Assembly: GCA_964019655.1 (NCBI GenBank)
Contig: CAXHTR010000001.1
Coordinates: forward strand, 930,001 to 994,000
Reading direction: 5' to 3'
DNA length: 64,000 bases
Origin: Perkinsela sp. pyNocScin1
Lineage: Eukaryota; Euglenozoa; Kinetoplastea; Prokinetoplastida; Perkinselidae
Positions 52,923 through 61,848 of the stretch are shown here, in pieces (positions within the stretch are counted from its first letter, which is position 1; every line of letters starts with the position of its first letter). Under the pieces are notes generated by a model. It searched no databases. It was given only the letters and a program-made list of their open reading frames with translations, and was not told where the DNA came from. The position numbers and the translations under genes were made by a program.

Positions 52923-54419
52923 TCAGAATATATGCGAGTATAGGTTCATTGCAAGCTCCTCCATTGAAAATAGCGTTTCTGCACGCTTCTTGGCGTTTCG
53001 TCCGATTTCTTCCCGTTTCTTGTGGTCCTCCATAAGATCCAACATGGCAAGCGCGAAGCTCTTGGGATCATTTTCCGTGAGTATGCCATACTGCTGCGAC
53101 TGGCCGATGGTCTCCAAAAGACCGCCTGTACAAGTAGCTACGACAGGCTTGCCACAGAGCATCGCTTCCACAGGGACAATGCCGAAATGCTCGTTTAGCG
53201 GGGTGAATGCTACGGCATCAGCGCGCTGCAAAATACCCCACTTTAAGTCGTTTGACATGTTGGGTAATATGCTAACCATGTGAGCAATAGGGCCTGATAT
53301 CATCTGTTGGATGGATTTCATACAGTCTCGGTTGTCTGCAAGCCGATGATCGTACCCGCCTGCAAGGATAAGGTGGACACGCACGTTTTTGGCACGCAGG
53401 CCAAGTTTCATTGCCATTTCTTGTATTTTCAATATCTCCTCGAGCATCGAGAGAGCGAGCACTTGGTTTTTCTTCGGCTCGAATCGACTGATCGAAACGA
53501 TGAGAAATGTCGTGGGCGATCGCTTGAGAAATATCTTTGGGATAGCTCGATAGCCTTCAAAGCCGGCGATAGTGCCGCATGTGCTCTCGTTGATTTCAAG
53601 TGTTGGCGCTCCCGAGTAGTGCTGCACGGCAGGATAGACAACATCACTTCTCAGGCAGGTATGGGTACCAAAGAATGATTCGCTCACACTTTTAGTGAAT
53701 TCGCTGTTGTACAGAATGCTATTTGCAAAGAATAAAGATTGCCTCTCTGCAAAGTTAAAAACCCAAGCATAGATTTCATGCAAGAGGGATTTTTGCCATC
53801 TGGCTTCATGAAATGCTTGGTTTGGATCGCAGAAAACATCTGGAAAGTGGCAGTAGAATGCAATTGGAACTTTACTACCAAACAATAGGCGAGCAATGAG
53901 CACGGCGAAAGCTAGCTGATCTATGATGATTGCGTCCACCGATGGACAGCTGTAGGCTGTCCAAACAAGTGCCCACGTCATTGAAAGTGTCTTGCACAAA
54001 CGAACAAATCTCCCCTGAATAGCGCGAGGCATGTTCTGGCCACATACAATTACCTCTGGGTTAATATTCACTACGCGTCCATTCGGCCTCGTCAAATTGA
54101 AATCATCATCATCATTCATATTCTTATCTTGCAGTTTCGGCTTCACTTCGTCGAAGCACCGGCTTGGGTCGAGACTTGTTGTCACAATAGTCGATTTGCA
54201 TTCGTGAAACTCGCTTAAACCCATTACAGCGTCGATGACGAGTCGCTCTGCCCCACCGATACCAAGGTCTGGATGAAAGAAAAAGACATTCTTACTTGAG
54301 GTTCGCACATGATGAGACCGGTGCCTCCGAATAAAAGCGATAAGGCCCAAAGTTGCAATCGCAAATATCCGAAACGAGAAAGCAAGCAGCGATAAAACAC
54401 GCATAATGATAGACATCAT
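52923..54419 (-). CDS. ALG2: Alpha-1,3/1,6-mannosyltransferase ALG2
   Basis: 498 residues. Adds the second and third mannoses to the dolichol-linked glycan on the cytosolic face of the endoplasmic reticulum. Family-specific features: FFHPDLGIGGAERLVIDAVMGL near the N-terminus; PIAFYCHFPDVFC; ANSILYNSEFTKSVS; VVYPAV; and the GT-B donor-binding EX7E motif in FTPLNEHFGIVPVEAMLCGKPVVA. An N-terminal hydrophobic stretch (IMRVLSLLAFSFRIFAIATLGLIAF) serves as a membrane anchor. The start is the first ATG of an MM pair. Confidence 0.9.
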   Translation of the reverse strand: MMSIIMRVLSLLAFSFRIFAIATLGLIAFIRRHRSHHVRTSSKNVFFFHPDLGIGGAERLVIDAVMGLSEFHECKSTIVTTSLDPSRCFDEVKPKLQDKNMNDDDDFNLTRPNGRVVNINPEVIVCGQNMPRAIQGRFVRLCKTLSMTWALVWTAYSCPSVDAIIIDQLAFAVLIARLLFGSKVPIAFYCHFPDVFCDPNQAFHEARWQKSLLHEIYAWVFNFAERQSLFFANSILYNSEFTKSVSESFFGTHTCLRSDVVYPAVQHYSGAPTLEINESTCGTIAGFEGYRAIPKIFLKRSPTTFLIVSISRFEPKKNQVLALSMLEEILKIQEMAMKLGLRAKNVRVHLILAGGYDHRLADNRDCMKSIQQMISGPIAHMVSILPNMSNDLKWGILQRADAVAFTPLNEHFGIVPVEAMLCGKPVVATCTGGLLETIGQSQQYGILTENDPKSFALAMLDLMEDHKKREEIGRNAKKRAETLFSMEELAMNLYSHIF

Positions 54420-54493
54420 TTTACTAGAATCAATGAAATATGGTGTGATATGGTCCGATCAATTTGCAGGAACTTACCATACGACGAATGGAT

Positions 54494-55435
54494 TCACATA
54501 AAATCGTACGAGTCGTTCGATACATCTGACGAAACATCACTCGACCTCGAGTCTTCGCGTAATTTGCTTCGTCTATGCTGCATGGCGAAAGAAAAGGCCT
54601 CACGGAAAGAGTCACTGTGCATGATGCTCGTCGACTTTGGCTTGTTTATGTGTGCATGCAGACTATTGCGCTTTTGACCGCTCTGTCCAGCAGTTTTCTT
54701 TGGCCTCGTGAAGCTCAGCGGCTCGGCTGTGCCCTCAAAGAACGAATCATCTGACCCTGGTGTGACTCGACTTTGCAGGGGCTTGTGACCAGTCTCTCGA
54801 ATCTCACGCATCAGCTCTGCCCTAGGGCCAGTCTCTATCTCAGCGGGGATGTTCTTTATACGCACGTGCTTCACTTTCTCAGGCGCTTCACTTTTCTCTT
54901 GAATTCGCTTCGGGTTGAGCGATGTATACCGAGGTTTTCTCTCCAGAGGCCCTTTCTTTTTGATTGGGCTCAAAGTTATCAGGGGAAGTGGTAAGACGCT
55001 CTCAGGCTTATCACTGATGGTTTCTTCTTCCCCTATAACGTGATAGTTGTCGAGTGGTATTGAGCTCAGATCGAGAAACGACGAGCTACCTGCTTCATCA
55101 AACACTTCGCCATCTCCGTGTGCATCACCACTGAAAAGATCGAAAGGATCAGATTCTCCTGTGCCTGGGCGTAAGCAGATTTCATCAAGAACGAGCACTT
55201 CTAAAGCGCGAATGTTGGGATCTTCCGAAAGGTACCTCGGATCATAGAGCGACGCAAGGCCATTGCTCTGTTCGTTGCGGTCGAAGGATCGCCTGTAGTA
55301 CTCTGCTCGAAGTCCTGCAAAGCCACTAGATGGATAGACATCTGCATTGGTTGGGAAGAATCGCCTCCTGGCTTGCTGTGTGCTACCATAGGTATCGGCG
55401 TCTGTGCACAGGAGTACAACAGCCGTGAAATGCAT
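54494..55435 (-). CDS. Hypothetical Ser/Glu-rich protein
   Basis: 313 residues, no recognised domain. The N-terminus is only weakly hydrophobic (MHFTAVVLLCTDADTYGS). Most of the protein is disordered-looking: acidic stretches (FDEAGSSSFLDLSSIPL), basic ones (KKKGPLERKPRYTSLNPKRIQEK) and a serine-rich end (SRSSDVSSDVSNDSYDFM). A conserved-looking block PAEIETGPRAELMREIRETG may be a short helix. Possibly a nuclear or cytoskeletal regulatory protein. Confidence 0.5.
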   Translation of the reverse strand: MHFTAVVLLCTDADTYGSTQQARRRFFPTNADVYPSSGFAGLRAEYYRRSFDRNEQSNGLASLYDPRYLSEDPNIRALEVLVLDEICLRPGTGESDPFDLFSGDAHGDGEVFDEAGSSSFLDLSSIPLDNYHVIGEEETISDKPESVLPLPLITLSPIKKKGPLERKPRYTSLNPKRIQEKSEAPEKVKHVRIKNIPAEIETGPRAELMREIRETGHKPLQSRVTPGSDDSFFEGTAEPLSFTRPKKTAGQSGQKRNSLHAHINKPKSTSIMHSDSFREAFSFAMQHRRSKLREDSRSSDVSSDVSNDSYDFM

Positions 55436-55530
55436 GATGAGTGCTACCTGTAAAAAAAATGGTTAATATCTTACTGCATTCTTTAGAAGATTTTGTGACT
55501 ACAAGGTATACACAGATTCCCATGACGGTT

Positions 55531-57843
55531 CTACACAACTGCATCTTTACGAATACGCTTCAGCCTTTCGCCAAGCACGTCCAGCTTTGAGAGCTTTTTC
55601 GGTTCAGCTTCTTCTATGTGCCCATCCTCATCGTCGATTGCCGCGGGCCGTTTGGCACTAGTCTTTTCGCATTGCTGAATGACTTTTTGAAACTCATCGT
55701 ACTTCTTTTCGAGTAACTTAACGAGCTCGATGGAGGCCAGACCCAGAGACGCAAAGTACATCACGCAGTATCTGATGTGTTCCGCTCTGTCAGCTAGAAT
55801 AGTGCCACGGTCCTCTGTCTCTTCACCGACGACGTTCTTTGTTTTAAAGCACTTGTCGACGCTATCAGTCGCATAGGGAAAAATATCATGGAAATGACTG
55901 CGCTTGTGCTCTTGCGTAATCCGCTTAGAAAGCTCGCCTTCTTTCGAAGTATCCCCCTCACTGATGAAATCAAGATCTTCGCGGAGCTGCATGAACAGAT
56001 ACTTCATGAAAACCCTCGTATGCACTGAATTTCGTGGAGAGTCTGGCTCGAGCGTGCAAACTTTCAGCACGCTCCAGTCTATGCTGTCTTTCTTGAGTAA
56101 GAAGGCGTAGAGAAGGGCGATAAGCTTTGTATTCGTATTGCTCATCACAGAGGCATTATCATAAAAGTACTTGAAATAATTCTCAAATATGCCTCGGACG
56201 GTGGTTGAGCTCATGCAGAGTAATGACGCGATTTGGTGGTAGTATTTTGTGTGGAAAGCGTTAGTCGTTCCACCTCCAGCTGATGGGTTGATCTGAAAAA
56301 TACCCCCGATCGATTCGCCGGGTGCCGCATCATCATCTGCAAGGCCCCTGGACACGGACGAGTGGTGCATAGAAACTTGGATCAGTATTTGGCAGACAAG
56401 GAGCTCTATCGCCCGAGTATCCAGCCGATCACTTATTTCCTCTTCCCTTTTCGTTGCAATAAACTGCATTAGCTTGTGCGATGCCTCTGGGGCGCTGTTT
56501 GATCCAGATAAAATCATGAAAATGGCCTTTCGAATCTCACCGAGCTGCACTTGATACAAGAAGTTTGATGTATCAAAGTTGATATCTTCAGTTTCTTCTG
56601 TCTGATTCTCTTCTTCTGGCGATTGCAAGGCTTCGTCTTCGTCATCTGACGCCGGGGGCATGTCCGATATGGGCACTTCTTCATCAGTTTCGGTGAAGGC
56701 AAGAAATCGCACTGATGATACGCCAAAAACGTGCTCTTTTGTCGACTCCCATGAGCGCTGGTCGAGAAGGAGAGCATTTTCGTCATCTTTAGTTTCTATT
56801 GGGCGAAAGAAGTCTGCTTCATGCTTGGGGTCGTACTTCGAGGCAGTCTCATCATTATCTTTCACACCATTCAGCGTGCTCAGCACACCTTCGAGTGAAA
56901 TAGAATGAGTATTTTGCATCTCTTCGAGCTGAAAGTATGCATTTCCTTCGAGAATCTCCATCATGACGGGTGATTGCCGCTTCCCACTGCGCGTGACTGT
57001 CGCAAAATACTCGAACATCTCCTCGATGAAAACGACCGCTCGGACAGAGAGTGCCGAGGATGCCACATGGTGCCTATCGCCTGGGTAGAGCTCACGGCAG
57101 CGGTCTATAATTTTCTGAAACCCTGTGGCGTTTGCCAAGCGAAAGAAACCGGCTATTTCACGCATCACTCGTGTGACTATGGCGAAGATAGCCTCTGCGC
57201 GGCCACCCTTTGGGCCTGACGCGTCATCTTGTGCAAGCGCATCAAGTGCCTCTGGGCTGATGAGCGTGCTCAGTATTTCAAGAATGAGCGAGGTATCGAT
57301 AACACGCATTGAAGTCAGAAGACCGAGGAAGCTTACATAGGCCTGAATTGAATCTAACTGGGGCTGCGTGAATCCCCGCTGCATCTTTCCGGATTTCGCT
57401 CGTTGTGATGACTCGCTGGAAAATACGGGTCGTAGCTCTGGAAATGCCCGAAAGAGCTCTTTGAAGATTTTATGCATGCAGCGGACAACCAGAAGAAAAG
57501 CAGTGCTGGGAAAGAACGCATTGATCGCTGCGACAATGATGCCATAGCAGTGGAACGTCTGTGCAATTGGCACTGCATCTGTGTTAGCCGATGGCGTGCA
57601 GTGCTTCGCTGAGTACGTGAGGGTCACAAACTCGAGAATCGCCTTCGAAAAAAGTCCCACATAAACGTTCAAATGAATGTCAAGCAGCTTTGGTAATAAG
57701 CTCTGCAGCGTGCGAGGATTTGCTTTGTTCAAAATGGAGTGGATCTCTCTCTTCGCTTGCTGCCAGCACACTTTCTGCTCGGATTCACTCTGAATCTGTT
57801 CAGGATTGTCTTTCGTTATGTCAGCGTCTACTACCGTTGTCAT
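55531..57843 (-). CDS. CWC22: Pre-mRNA splicing factor CWC22
   Basis: 770 residues. CWC22 is a spliceosome component, and in other eukaryotes it escorts eIF4A3 for exon-junction-complex loading. The MIF4G domain starts at about 28 (CWQQAKREIHSILNKANPRTLQSLLPKLLDIHLNVYVGLFSKAIL). An acidic, low-complexity linker (SDDEDEALQSPEEENQTEETED) separates it from the MA3 domain (EIRKAIFMILSGSNSAPEASHKLMQF). Then come CWC22-like NTNTKLIALLYAFLLKKDSIDWSVL, RVFMKYLFMQLREDL and HIRYCVMYFASLGLASIELVKLL. A basic C-tail ends the protein. Kinetoplastids have few cis-introns, so the main substrate should be trans-spliced mRNA (inference). Confidence 0.75.
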   Translation of the reverse strand: MTTVVDADITKDNPEQIQSESEQKVCWQQAKREIHSILNKANPRTLQSLLPKLLDIHLNVYVGLFSKAILEFVTLTYSAKHCTPSANTDAVPIAQTFHCYGIIVAAINAFFPSTAFLLVVRCMHKIFKELFRAFPELRPVFSSESSQRAKSGKMQRGFTQPQLDSIQAYVSFLGLLTSMRVIDTSLILEILSTLISPEALDALAQDDASGPKGGRAEAIFAIVTRVMREIAGFFRLANATGFQKIIDRCRELYPGDRHHVASSALSVRAVVFIEEMFEYFATVTRSGKRQSPVMMEILEGNAYFQLEEMQNTHSISLEGVLSTLNGVKDNDETASKYDPKHEADFFRPIETKDDENALLLDQRSWESTKEHVFGVSSVRFLAFTETDEEVPISDMPPASDDEDEALQSPEEENQTEETEDINFDTSNFLYQVQLGEIRKAIFMILSGSNSAPEASHKLMQFIATKREEEISDRLDTRAIELLVCQILIQVSMHHSSVSRGLADDDAAPGESIGGIFQINPSAGGGTTNAFHTKYYHQIASLLCMSSTTVRGIFENYFKYFYDNASVMSNTNTKLIALLYAFLLKKDSIDWSVLKVCTLEPDSPRNSVHTRVFMKYLFMQLREDLDFISEGDTSKEGELSKRITQEHKRSHFHDIFPYATDSVDKCFKTKNVVGEETEDRGTILADRAEHIRYCVMYFASLGLASIELVKLLEKKYDEFQKVIQQCEKTSAKRPAAIDDEDGHIEEAEPKKLSKLDVLGERLKRIRKDAVV

Positions 57844-57917
57844 TTTCTATGTAAAATCTATGCAGATGAGTTAAAAATGTAATGATCCCTGCAACTTTGG
57901 GATATGAAAATCGTGGG

Positions 57918-59654
57918 TCATCGAAATCGAATTTTGAGTTTTCCTTTCGGTGCGATAGGTTTAGCAGAGTCTTTACTTGTTTTGGTAGACTCAGTACCAA
58001 GCTGATGAGCTGACGGTAGAGAAGAGCACTGCTCCACTCTACTTATCTTTTCGCATTCTTGCTGATCATCATCCATGTAGGGATTCCACGCTGTTTTTAC
58101 GTTGGTCCGCATCATACCGCTCGATGTGGCACCATCAGATGACCCCAGCTTTCGCACTGCTCGACGAGACTTCAATTTTGCGTAGGAATCATCGTGGAGA
58201 AGGTGCCAGCCACCTTGAGCGAGCGTTCGTTGGATAAACTGTTGCGTTTCGCGCATCTTTCGTCGATCCATCTTACGCTCAATCTCAAAGAATGGATGCT
58301 GGAGGGCTTCATGCGCGTCAAGCCGCTTCGCTGGATCGACGTTAAGGAAAGTTTGTATCAGGTCAAAAGCGGATTCTCCCATCTCTACCACACATTCGGA
58401 TTCGAAATACGCCTGAAGAGATCCTTTGCGCGGTGCATTAGCCCGAAGGCTATCTGCAAGTGAGCTAAGTCCAAACCGGTGTAACTTTTTGCAGAAGTAC
58501 TGCAGCGTATCTTCGCCCACCCCAGCTAAGAATATTATGCGGCAGAAGATCGCGAACTCTTCTAAAAATCGCTTAGTTACCAAATTCGATATGAACTTGT
58601 TGCTCAATACTAGCATGACTTCTTCCATCTTCTGCTCGAAAGCTCCGTATTCGACTCGATGTGCTTTGCTACTGTACACCCGAAACAGAGTTTTCCCAAG
58701 AAACATTTCAGCAAGAACGCAACCAATGCTCCATAAGTCGTACTTATTATGGTCAATACTCACATCAGCGATACAACCTTGCGTATTGTCACGCTTTCTT
58801 GGGGCAGTAAAGTATGTCGACCGAGTTTCATCGCTAGAGTGGCCAAAGTAGAAGTCCCACACAGCAAAGAAAGATTCAGGAGCTCTGTAATATAAAGTTC
58901 CGAAGACCTGCGTCCACTGGTGGCTGATTGTTGTATTTTTCTGCTCAACATCACCTATATGGGGAGATTTATGAGCGCTGTGCCCCTTGCGCCATTCCCG
59001 TGCCATACCAAAGTCAGCTATTTTCAAGGAACCGTCTGACCCAAGAAGGATGTTTGATGGCTTAATATCGCGATGCGCCACACCACAACCATGCAGAAAA
59101 GAGATTCCGTTGAGAATCGATGACGCATAGAGGGCAATGACCTGTGGGGATAGGTGCGTTGGTCGGCGGAGCACTTTTTCAAGATCGTAGGGAACGTATT
59201 CAAAGAATATCCCCACACGATCGTCCCCCTCTAGGAAGCAGATTCTCGATATGCCTACTATTGGCCAATCGATCGCCAGGGCTGAGTGGGAAAGCCGCTT
59301 GTACTCTTTGTCTAAGTACTTGAGAATACGAATTTCTCTTATTGAGGGTACAGCTAAACCACTGTGGCTGCGATTGTGGGACTTAAGAATTTTCAGAGCG
59401 TAATAAGACTTTGTTTCGTGCTCACGAATAAGCTTGACTGTTCCGTAGCTTCCCTCACCGAGACTCTTAATAACTTCATACGACACATCAGTTGCTGCAA
59501 TACTTGGATTATCGTAACCCACATCCAATGAATCCAAGTGTGTATCAGATAAAGCTATAGACTTAAAATCTGCATTCTTGCAGGAGCATGAGATGCTGGA
59601 ACGATCTCCAGGTGAATCTACTGTAGAATGTGGAACATTTGCAGCTTCATTCAT
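57918..59654 (-). CDS. CDK-family (CMGC) protein kinase with activation-segment inserts
   Basis: 578 residues from the ATG at 59654. Glycine loop G66-E-G-S-Y-G71; K88 in YALK; a shortened PSTAIRE equivalent P103-S-I-R-E107; H194-R-D196 with KPSN; D214-F-G216; APE 258-260; DLWSIGCVLAEMFLG. Between DFG and APE an extra insert of roughly 20 residues is present, and a second insert of about 40 (EDFYFGHSS... to SIDHNKYDLW) follows APE. A Ser/Lys tail of about 120 residues ends the protein. The kinetoplastid kinase CRK9, needed for spliced-leader RNA cap methylation and trans-splicing, is also an insert-rich CDK, so orthology is possible but not proven. Confidence 0.75.
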   Translation of the reverse strand: MNEAANVPHSTVDSPGDRSSISCSCKNADFKSIALSDTHLDSLDVGYDNPSIAATDVSYEVIKSLGEGSYGTVKLIREHETKSYYALKILKSHNRSHSGLAVPSIREIRILKYLDKEYKRLSHSALAIDWPIVGISRICFLEGDDRVGIFFEYVPYDLEKVLRRPTHLSPQVIALYASSILNGISFLHGCGVAHRDIKPSNILLGSDGSLKIADFGMAREWRKGHSAHKSPHIGDVEQKNTTISHQWTQVFGTLYYRAPESFFAVWDFYFGHSSDETRSTYFTAPRKRDNTQGCIADVSIDHNKYDLWSIGCVLAEMFLGKTLFRVYSSKAHRVEYGAFEQKMEEVMLVLSNKFISNLVTKRFLEEFAIFCRIIFLAGVGEDTLQYFCKKLHRFGLSSLADSLRANAPRKGSLQAYFESECVVEMGESAFDLIQTFLNVDPAKRLDAHEALQHPFFEIERKMDRRKMRETQQFIQRTLAQGGWHLLHDDSYAKLKSRRAVRKLGSSDGATSSGMMRTNVKTAWNPYMDDDQQECEKISRVEQCSSLPSAHQLGTESTKTSKDSAKPIAPKGKLKIRFR

Positions 59655-59804
59655 GAAAAAATAAAAGAAGTAAAGGGATATGAGTGGGATCACTAATAAA
59701 GTGAAGAGATCTTCTCAATTTACATTCTAGTGCTCGAGCTACTATAGTATGGTCTCATAAAGGTGAATAGCAAGAGAGTGGCAAGCGCGACCATCTAGCT
59801 TCAT

Positions 59805-60440
59805 CTAGACAGATTTTACGAGCTGCTGCACTGCACGAACGACATCGGAAACAGTACATGCAGGGGTCCAGTGCAGCAGATCACATGTTGGAAATACCAT
59901 CCCATCACTATCATTGACATGAACCACGGGTGGCGAGAAGGGGTAGTTTTGTGGGAAACGCATTGTAAAAGTGACCGCTACGCTCTTACTAGAAAAATTC
60001 CTCCGTATTCTTTGACGCGTAGGAGTTGTTTGCACGGAGATCATATCATCATAGCTCGCCGATATTGACAGATTCTTATCAGTGGCATCCTCTGGATACG
60101 CTGCGCCTCGATATTCAAAGCTTTCGTAAAGCGACTCACAAAAAGCAGCATCACTCGGGCAGACCCGATGCTCACTAACAAAACAAGAATTTTTCTTGCT
60201 TGGGGAAAGCTCAAGTAAATCAGGGGCGAAGCTATAGCGCACGCTTCCACCATTTACTGAATGTCCATCTTGTTTGACAGGATTCAAATTAACTCGCCAT
60301 AAGTTGTTTTCTTCAATAAAGATATCACAGACGCTTTGATTGGATTGTAAAGCATGCAACTCACGCTGTAGCCGAGCTTTTGTTAGATGCGGCGAGCACT
60401 GATTATCTCCTACCACATGTGGTGAACTCGTATCGTGCAT
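59805..60440 (-). CDS. E2-like (ubiquitin-conjugating-fold) protein, non-canonical
   Basis: 211 residues. The C-terminal part has an E2/UBC fold signature: VAVTFTMRFPQNYPFSPPVVHV, then a W-x-PAxT strand-turn (LHWTPACTVSDVVRAVQQLV). The usual HPN motif is missing. A cysteine (TCDLLHW) lies five residues before the Trp instead of about eight, so it may be a catalytically inactive UEV-type or a variant E2. The N-terminal 100 residues are hydrophilic with no known domain. Possible roles include ubiquitin-like conjugation or a scaffold. Confidence 0.55.
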   Translation of the reverse strand: MHDTSSPHVVGDNQCSPHLTKARLQRELHALQSNQSVCDIFIEENNLWRVNLNPVKQDGHSVNGGSVRYSFAPDLLELSPSKKNSCFVSEHRVCPSDAAFCESLYESFEYRGAAYPEDATDKNLSISASYDDMISVQTTPTRQRIRRNFSSKSVAVTFTMRFPQNYPFSPPVVHVNDSDGMVFPTCDLLHWTPACTVSDVVRAVQQLVKSV

Positions 60441-60516
60441 TGGTAATCAAATAAATTCTCTTCTTTACTTTGGTATACTATGCTCCAAGATTAGGCAACA
60501 TTTCAAAAGTGGCAAA

Positions 60517-61149
60517 CTAAATCGAGTCATTGACTCTCAGCATCAGCCGGCGAACTTTAGATACTACCTTCGCCCCTGGGCTTCCTCTGATGAGATCTAC
60601 GAGGGCAGTTTTCGCCATACGAATGTTCTGAACCTGACCCATTAAGTGCAAGTGTGTATCAGCGATGACTATGCGTGTTCGGGTGACATTCTCTATGGCA
60701 AACTTAATCTTGCCATGGGACCCACTCATGCGGCCGATACAGCGGCTAAGGTTATCACCCTTGAGCGTTTTGACATCTTTGACTTCGAATCCATCGAGAT
60801 AAATGTCGTCTAGGCGAATGAGCGCGAGTGCGTCATTGATCTCAAAGCCGATGACCACAGCCTTCAAGAAGTCTTCGGCTTTCTGGAGCGCACCGTCGTC
60901 TATTGTGTGCGGTCCTGCGCGAATGTCAATAGATCGCGTTTTTAGATTCATGCGTACCTCTAGCTTACACTGCTCAACAATCGGCGTGTAAATAAGTGGC
61001 CATTTTTGCTTAATTGGTGAAAATCTGTGAAATGGGACACGAACGCTTCGCACCTCACCCTCTGGCTGACCTGCCTTCCTGTGCTGTGAACGCAACTTAG
61101 GCGGGGCCCGAAGGGTAACTTTTTGCTCTCCAGCTTCATTCGAGCTCAT
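60517..61149 (-). CDS. PNO1: KH-domain ribosome assembly factor PNO1/Dim2
   Basis: 210 residues. PNO1 binds the 3' end of 18S rRNA in pre-40S particles and shields the site D cleavage. Motifs: RVPFHRFSPIKQKWPLIYTPIVEQCKLEVRMNLKTRSIDIRAGP, DALALIRLDDIYLDGFEVKDVKTLKGDNLSRCIGRMSGSHGKIKFAIENVTRTRIVIADTHLHLMG and ending KVRRLMLRVNDSI. The second KH domain keeps the GRxxGxxG-like loop (IGRMSGSHGK). Length matches the conserved part of the family without a long N-terminal extension. Confidence 0.92.
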   Translation of the reverse strand: MSSNEAGEQKVTLRAPPKLRSQHRKAGQPEGEVRSVRVPFHRFSPIKQKWPLIYTPIVEQCKLEVRMNLKTRSIDIRAGPHTIDDGALQKAEDFLKAVVIGFEINDALALIRLDDIYLDGFEVKDVKTLKGDNLSRCIGRMSGSHGKIKFAIENVTRTRIVIADTHLHLMGQVQNIRMAKTALVDLIRGSPGAKVVSKVRRLMLRVNDSI

Positions 61150-61258
61150 TTTTAGAAGGCAAACTAATTTGTATGCAGCAAATATGAATAACTTGCAAAA
61201 TGGGCGTTATTCACTACTTTTTACGCTATAATATGCATATCAAACCCAGATCTGCACT

Positions 61259-61771
61259 CTATACTTTTTCGCCCTTGAGTCCGTCCTTGAAGAAGTAGAA
61301 GTATGCATCTTCGTTGTCCCACTTGGCAAGAACAGTGATGCCCTCAGGGTCCATGCTCTCACCAGTGAAGAATTGGTACTCATCAAACTCGCTGAGGACC
61401 TTCTTGATGAAAGTCTGTGCACCTGCCTTGAAGGCATCGACACGGGTTGGGTCACTCTCCTGAAGCTTCTCAACGAGGGTCTTCATGTATCCCTTTACGT
61501 ATGCGGTGTAGCTCTTCTTGTCGTACATCGTCTCTTGGAGGCGGTTAAAGTGGACAACATCGACAACCTTAGACTGGCTGTCCTCCATGCCATCAGCAGT
61601 TGCACCCTCGCCAGCATCCTCGTCAACGTTCGCAGAGATGCCAAAGTCCTCTCCACCAACGGAAATGTACTTACCCTTGATGACATAGACAATATCGTGC
61701 TCGATTTCAAGAGGTTTGTCGTTGTCACAGAGGACCTCGTCACCGGTGATGATGCACTTGTAGATCTTCAT
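61259..61771 (-). CDS. TCTP: Translationally controlled tumor protein (TCTP)
   Basis: 170 residues. Small, abundant calcium- and GTPase-associated protein found across eukaryotes. Features: MKIYKCIITGDEVLCDNDKP; a GEDFGISANVDEDAGEG acidic loop; VVDVVHFNRLQETMYDKKSYTAYVKGYMKTLVEKL; VDAFKAGAQTFIKKVLSEFDEYQFFTGESMDPEG, a close match to the second TCTP signature; and the ending ILVLAKWDNEDAYFYFFKDGL-type strand. Length matches the family norm. Confidence 0.95.
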   Translation of the reverse strand: MKIYKCIITGDEVLCDNDKPLEIEHDIVYVIKGKYISVGGEDFGISANVDEDAGEGATADGMEDSQSKVVDVVHFNRLQETMYDKKSYTAYVKGYMKTLVEKLQESDPTRVDAFKAGAQTFIKKVLSEFDEYQFFTGESMDPEGITVLAKWDNEDAYFYFFKDGLKGEKV

Positions 61772-61848
61772 TATAAATGCAAGCGATAGGCACTAATAAT
61801 CTTATTGAAGCTATTCTTTAGCGCAAACTAGAAATATACATTTACTCA

